Positions 57,911 through 64,000 of a stretch of 64,000 nucleotides of DNA are shown here, one piece after another. The notes below the pieces were generated by a model, which had not been told where the DNA came from, ran no database searches, and saw only the letters and a list, made by a program, of their open reading frames with translations. The stretch comes from Crossaster papposus (Eukaryota > Echinodermata > Asteroidea > Velatida > Solasteridae), in assembly GCA_037893245.1 (NCBI GenBank), contig JBAIAA010000809.1, forward strand, positions 496,001-560,000, given 5' to 3'. Numbering within the stretch: position 1 is the first letter of the stretch; the number at the start of each line of letters is the position of its first letter. The position numbers were made by a program, and so were the translations under genes.

Positions 57911-59734
57911 TTGTCTCCGGACAGGCTTTGTTTTTACTTTTTTGTACACGTCATTTGTACATAGGGCTATTGAAACGGAATCATGTGGGTAAATTATTAT
58001 GACGAATTATGTTCGTTAAAATTGTAAAAGATGTTCAGTCATATTTTTCTCCATCCCAAAAGCGACCATCGGTTTCAAGTTGTTGTTAAATCCCATCTCG
58101 CTGTCCTGGATTGTACAACTTCCTCTTCGGTTATTTACTCAGATTTAAGTTGTTTTAAATAAAGATTTTTTGTACATATCCAAAAATGGAGAACTGCATT
58201 TGTTGGCTTGATTCTATCTTATAACTGTTGAGTCATTCTACCCACAATCCTCTTATAAAACTTCTGTTCGACTAGTAGAATATTTTTTTATTTATTTTCC
58301 CTTATTATTGCATGTTTTTTTTGAAAAACCTTTTTTGAAATTATTTTGGACCAGTAGAAAATGTTTAATCTAAATGTTTTTAACTCTTTTTTCCGTTCTC
58401 TGATTTTTGTCTAGATTAGTTTAGTAGGTTTAAAAAAAATATATCTTGATTATTGCCAATGCTATCTATTTACTTTTGAATAATTCTGTTCTTAAAATTT
58501 TGGATGAGTAACAGGTAGGATTTACACAGATTGACCATAATTCATTGTAAATGTTGTAGCTGTTTTATTAGACACATGAGAATGATTTCTGATCATAAAA
58601 ACGAAATCCCATCATCGTTAAAACTGACGTTTCATGATAAAAAGCATCAAGTTTCAGGGGGGGACAATTTAACCGCTTATTATGAGGGCGCTGTGCACCG
58701 TTTGTTGGCTTTATAAGTCAACGGAGAAAATCTGCCGAACTCCGCCGAATAATTCTGAGAAAAATTGATTATTAATGGCACAAAAAGCCTACTAAAAATG
58801 AAAACGGCATTATTGGTCAATACCCTTTAAAGAAATTATTTTGTTCAAAAGAGAATATTTCGCACTCAACACAGTGGTGACCGCTATTTGTGCAGCGCGC
58901 CCTCTTTTGAAAAACACAATCTGCAAAAATACAATCTCGGTACACCACCCTCGGTACAGTTCGCAGCCTACAAGATAGTGCTTTCTTTTATTTGCTATGC
59001 ACAACTCTCTCGGTAAAATGAATATTAACGAGATGCGATTCTACATTTCAAAACTCATTTTTCTGACTAATGAATGTATCTTTTAAATAACTATTTTATT
59101 CAAAAGTAAAGTAGAAAAAGGTTCAGCCTAGCGCCTTGCTAAATAAGATTTCAAAAAACATTTTAAGAAGCATTTCAAACCATTTCAAGAAATGTAAGGA
59201 AAAGAAACATGTCGCGAATTTATTGTTGGCGAAAACTATCAGTTTAGTTTGCTGTATACTATAAGACAAAAGACGGCGGACTATTTAATTATTAAATTAA
59301 CTTATCTTCGTAACTATGGGTCCTTAAAAACGCGGTACACGGGGTACTTGGTGTATACTGATGTATACTGCCGTGAAACAGTGGGCTATTTAGTGCAGAC
59401 GCTCTACAGTAATGCCTCACTCCTAAACAAAATCAGCAAAAACCTTTATAGGCTTGCACGCCGGCCACGAACCAAAAAAAACCGATAAATTTCCACTTGT
59501 GAGAGCCACCATCAGTATCACTATCAGATGACCAAGCATATGCTTCTATTTTTAGACATTACATCACGCTTGGTACCCGTCCTGCTTTTAATGGGGAAGT
59601 GGAACGCTAGTTAGTAACCAGCGTAAATACGTCATATTTTGTACAAATTCAATGAGTGCGTTCGATTAGCTCACTCGAGCCAACCACTGATATACATACA
59701 AACAGATCAGTGGAGCCAACGTAACACCATCGAG

Positions 59735-60586
59735 TAAAGACCGGTTCATACTGAATGCGTATGCGAAGCGAATTTTACGTCATCATCCTCTTCGCAACTG
59801 CTTTGCTATGCTGCGCGTACTTCGCAGCGAAATATCGCCCCGGATGCGAACAATATTCGCTTTGCAAGCAGTTTCGCACGAGTTGAGCAATGTTCAACCA
59901 TGGATAAATATTTCTCCGTGGTTCAACTCTAGCGAACCTTCGCGAAGCCGACAACAAAAACTATTATCTACCGTACTACTTGAGTGCGCAATTTTAGGGC
60001 CTTGTCGAGTTCCTGGATTCGGAGTTGTCTTTGTCTTAGGATTAGGATTAAGGGGATTTTAGGCTATTGCAAGAACTCCAGCCGTGCCTGATGTGCTTTA
60101 GAAACATTCAACCATTGATATGAACCAATAAAAGGTTCGGATATTTCTATTCCCTTCATTTCTATTTACTTCTTGGTGATTCCAGAGTCGCAGGCGAACC
60201 GAAGCCGAAGGCGCGAAGCAAAGGTTCAAGTTGAGTACGCGTAGCAGCCGACAAAATATTATGTTCGGCGCAATAGATCTTTGCACGAACGTTTGCATTA
60301 ATAGTGGTTGTTCATTCATTTTACCATCACTGAAAATCTTATTCTTAACTTCCACCACACTAAAACAAAAAACATTTAACTTCGTCGAATTTTCTCATCA
60401 ACATTTTCTTGTAAACTCTGAAACATGGTGGACTTCGCATTGAACGATGCAAAAAGTATGAATGTCATTTTCGCAACGAATTAATTCGTCACATCGCGCT
60501 GCGAATTATTCGCGCCCAGTGTACGAATAGGCATGATTAAAATTCGCATCGCATTCGCATTCGCATGAAGTATGAACCGGCCTTTA
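59735..60586. mobile_element. Inverted-repeat element, ends GTAAAGACCGGTTCATACT
   Basis: Left TAAAGACCGGTTCATACT; right AGTATGAACCGGCCTTTA, with ATGCGAA/TTCGCAT motifs repeated inside both. About 850 bp, non-coding. Confidence 0.82.
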
Positions 60587-62641
60587 CGCGAAAGCGAATT
60601 GCGAAGCAAATTTCATGACGTCTACAATTGAACTTTTATTGTGACGTTTTCCGTTACCTTAAAGGGTCCTAGAAAGTTTAAATGAAAGATTATAACTAAT
60701 TGAGTGATTTTTAGTTTATAAAAGTTAAATTTTTTGGTAATTAATATGATAAAAAAAATGATAAAGTGCTTTGGGGGACCGGCCCCGCCCCTAGAATGGT
60801 AGCTTATTAACATGTAACATTTGCATAATTGTGACGTATGTTTAGGAAGACTTCAACGTCGCGACCAGCGTGCCCGTGCATGCATGCATCATGTGCCACG
60901 CCTATCGACGCAAAATCATTCAGTCGATGGTCGACTCAAGTTATTGTCAAAGGAATTGTCAAGTGGAATATCTTCTTCAGATGTAGGACATGATGATACT
61001 GCGGATATTTCGTCCGATTCTGTGGAATATGCGCTCCCCGGCCCCGAACTGTCGTCTTTTATTACTCGCCATGTCTGAACAAAATCTGCTGCGTGCGTAC
61101 CCGCGTGCATTAGCCTCTGTCATGACCTTTCTAAAAGGTCAACGCGAGGAAAATTGTCAAAATGGCGGCGCTTACCAACAGCAACACGTGTGTCGTCGAT
61201 GTCAGAACTTTATGGCTTACGACGGGGCTCTAAAGGCTGTGGTTATTTCGAAAGGATAAATCGTAGGCATAAGGCTAAATGTCATCCAAAACCGTAAAAT
61301 TACGAAAGAGAAAGAAACAGCGACTGAAAAAATGGTCAGTTTGTGAAAGCGTGCTGCGCTATATACGTACGTGCGTAGCTAGCAGATGTCAGACAAGTCG
61401 ACCGTTGAGACAACTCGCCCGTTGAGACAACTCGCCCGTTGAGACAACTCGACCTTTGGGAGAGCTATAGCTGTACTTCGACGTTTACATTGTTTATAAA
61501 CAGTTAATGTTGGGCCGACTTTCCTCATGCAATGTTGCCATACTTCTTTGTTGACAAACTGCAAATTCATTGTACCTTTACCATGTTAATGTTATTAATG
61601 CTTGCTATTTATCCTCTGTTAACAATTTAGGTGTAAGCTTAGTCCGAAAAAAACACCAAAACGGTGGCGTCCAGAAATTGTGCACACAATCAACCGAGTG
61701 CTCCCTAATTGGTGGCGCAATTGAATAATTCTTGAAAAATTCAAGTTTAATATTTACGAAGTTCTTTTAATGTCAGGTTTCAGTCAATAAAAGGGTAAAA
61801 TATTACTAGATTTCACAGGCGTCTGTACATTTAATGTGACAGTATTTAAAACTGGTTTTTAAATTAACATTGCAGGATTAGGAATGTTGAGGTTTAACGT
61901 CCATATAGTAATTATGTGAACCAAGTGCTTGTGTGTAAAGCCCCAAATTTATATTTGATGTCAAAAAATAATTAAAAATACAAAAATAATATTGCTTGTA
62001 CATGTATCAAGTTGTATGAATTGGCCCCAGAATTTGTTTACTGTTTGGCATTCAAATATGGCTTTCAAATAAAGCTTCAGTTCAGTGCCACTGAATTTTT
62101 TGTTTTGTTTAAATGTTAATTGGGCCTAACCGGTTTTCTAAGGAGCATAAATATACGGCGGGTCTTTTCAAGTGCAGGAAAGAAAATCTAGTTTTATGAT
62201 TGGCCATTTTTTATTAAGTATTTCCCCGCAATTCACTAACTATCTATTGTCTTTCCTCCATGGTATAGCTACTTACGTTAGTTTTACGCGCGAGCTCGGA
62301 AGCCATATTGACAAATTTCCTCAAAACGCCCTCTTCGGTTGATTTTCGTCATTTCATGACAGAGGCTAATGGCATCTCTTTTGGGGGGTTGCCGAATGTT
62401 CGTCACAAACAGCGCCACCATTTGGCAGTGTTTGAACATGTTAATGAGGGGGCCAATTACATTTACGGTGATTAACCCCAATTAATGTCATTTTATACCA
62501 TTTTATCACCCCCTGGTCTTGTTACTTACACACCAAGGCACATTTTAAATTATTAAACAGCAATTCTCCTCGAAAGGTCTGCGTAGAACCTTTAACCAAT
62601 TCGCTTCGCAGTGACATTCGCGTGAAGTATGAACCGGCCTT
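60587..62641. mobile_element. Second, larger copy of the GGTTCATACT element in tandem
   Basis: The right end is AGTATGAACCGGCCTTAA; the left begins within the shared ACGCGAAAGCGAATTGCGAA motif. An internal inverted pair (61107-61170 against 62305-62373) shares GCATTAGCCTCTGTCATGA. Several frames of 60-90 codons occur near 60820-61260; I recognise no domain in them. Confidence 0.6.
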
Positions 62642-63337
62642 AAGACGCGGGTTAGCCAACGAACGCTCAAACTATCGGGTCATTATTATACAACTCTATA
62701 TCTATGGGGTCATCGCGATCACGTGATATTTGTAGCCGCAAAATGCACCTTGCAGTCTGGGGTTTATCTTCAGATTTACCGCTTTTTCGTTAATCGCAAA
62801 TAAGTAACAACGGAAGACTAGAATAACAGCTTCTATAGGCCTAGTCGCTATAAACTCATGTTTATAAAGTTGAGCCTACTTGAAGTTATCCGCAGACTGA
62901 CCCTAGCCTTGTTGTCATTCCACACATAAAGTCCGGCTGTGTACGGATCCGAAGCTGCGCACCCGTAATGCGCCCGCCGCTTTTCGTTAGTTAGCAATTT
63001 ATTGGTGTCATTTGTTAATTTTACAGTTTACGAGTTGCCCTTGTGTATAAGCCTTGCCATAGACATGCATAATTGCTGGTTCTTATTGGATCAAGTTTCC
63101 GTTACATCATGTAATTATGCATTCAACGTCACAGGCGCAATACGACACAATTTCTGCTCAGAATATTTCGAGCGATTATGATATGTCAGTTAGCCAAGAC
63201 GTACAATTCCAAGGTTGTGGCGTGGTCTACGGCGTATGTTAGAGAGCGACCGCATCGGCGGCCTACGCGCGCTGCATACCGTGATTAGGACGTCTTGACG
63301 GCTGACCCCGTGAGCGTGAAGATTTTCATATAAAGTG

Positions 63338-63912
63338 CGACGCAGCCACTGACCTCTACACCTGGGGCCAATTTCACGGAGCTGCTAAGCACAAAAATGT
63401 GCTTAGCATGAAAATGTGTCCTTGGTCAAAACAAGGTTACAGACCAAATTTTCACGTGATCTTTATTGTTTTTGATTGATAATCGGCTGATTTTTTGCTT
63501 AGCATAAAAAACACGTAGAATTTTGGCTGATAAATTGTTTTTAATGAGCAAGATGTTTTTGTGCTAAGCACATTTTTGTGCTTAGCAGCTCCGTGAAATT
63601 GGCCCCTGGACGGACCATTGTCCATATTCTGCTGTGCTAACACTTGAAGTCGGCGCGAACTGGAAGTGCAACATGGCGGACCCGAGACGTCACAGCTGTG
63701 AGCCAATGAAATGTCCAGGTGTGGAGGTCAGCGGATTTATTCTGTACATTTTGTATTTATAAACATTACGTAATACGTATCGTACCAACACCTGGACATT
63801 TCATTGGCTCTCAGAGTCACGTCGTGGGTCCGCCATGTTGCACTTCTCCGCATGCCGACTTCAAAATGAAACAATGATGATCTGTCCATGTATAGAGGTC
63901 AGTGGACGCAGC
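63338..63912. mobile_element. Long inverted repeat with one arm interrupted
   Basis: Right arm 63784-63912 is complementary to 63338-63365 plus 63610-63722; shared blocks include GCAGCCACTGACCTCTA (one mismatch or gap), AAGTGCAACATGGCGGACCC and GAGCCAATGAAATGTCCAGG. The spacer between arms is about 60 bp and AT-rich. Confidence 0.85.
63366..63604. mobile_element. Foldback element GGCCAATTTCACGG inside the long inverted repeat
   Basis: Ends GGCCAATTTCACGGAGCTGC and GCAGCTCCGTGAAATTGGCC with nested AAGCACAAAAATGTGCTTAG palindromes. CCTGG flanks both sides (63361-63365, 63605-63609) as a possible 5-bp duplication. Confidence 0.85.
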
Positions 63913-64000
63913 TTTCTATTTTTCTTGACCTCATGAGCCCCGAGTATGACGTCAGAGCTAATGGAACGACCCGGGGTAACCTGTGTCGACTCGGGTGAAC

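Larger units (their letters stand above)
54711..64000. other. Downstream intergenic region
   Basis: No gene is recognised. It holds a TTAA element, a SINE, the GGTTCATACT inverted-repeat elements and a terminal nest of foldbacks. 56030-57654, 57911-59733 and 62642-63337 show nothing that I can identify. The last stretch is more CpG-rich. Confidence 0.6.

Noticed and set aside
60821-61259. A host gene in the 60.8-61.3 kb frames
   Set aside because: Short overlapping frames with no recognised domain inside an inverted-repeat element; kept only as a finding to test.

Overview
The window is animal genomic DNA dominated by introns. About 2% of it codes for one recognisable gene, a PEA3-subfamily ETS transcription factor (orthologue group ETV1/ETV4/ETV5), on the + strand. 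I can place seven coding exons (9871-9930, 33028-33523, 34424-34611, 44637-44705, 48061-48135, 51967-52133, 52537-52884). Every junction has AG acceptors and GT donors, and the phases join without a break. Together they give the C-terminal 466 residues and a TAG stop. The 5' coding exons (N terminus and most of the acidic activation domain) were not found and probably lie upstream of base 1. A second possible start, an alternative first exon with its own ATG at 32775, sits 228 bp upstream of the second exon.

The many TACATGTA-type palindromes, TTAA-flanked MITEs, tRNA-derived SINEs and the divergent PEA3 middle region suggest a marine invertebrate deuterostome. An echinoderm is most likely, perhaps a sea star, but the species is an inference.

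Layout. 1-9870: upstream region or a further intron, with a 17-bp tandem array, several MITEs and a nested pogo-like insertion. 9871-9930: exon for the end of the acidic domain. 9931-33027: 23-kb intron filled with repeats (MITEs, foldbacks, a SINE, a minisatellite, a 525-bp tandem duplication). 33028-34611: two exons for the linker with SUMO-type and phosphorylation-type motifs. 34612-52536: further introns with a long-terminal-inverted-repeat mariner-like element, a LINE reverse-transcriptase relic and a 1.2-kb hAT-like insertion. 52537-52884: second half of the ETS domain, C terminus and stop. 52885 to about 54710: probable 3' UTR. 54711-64000: intergenic, ending in foldback elements nested in one another.

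The most interesting content besides the gene is the transposon record. One family has at least 21 copies here (TTAA target, about 370 bp, ends TTAAAGGTAGTATACACC, central GC-rich hairpin), in two subfamilies and mosaics of them. At least four other families also sit on TTAA. A further family of five copies, with termini GTGACCCGCTCC, duplicates 4 bp of the form ATNT. Several nestings come with a paralogous empty site inside the same window, so target duplications can be read directly.
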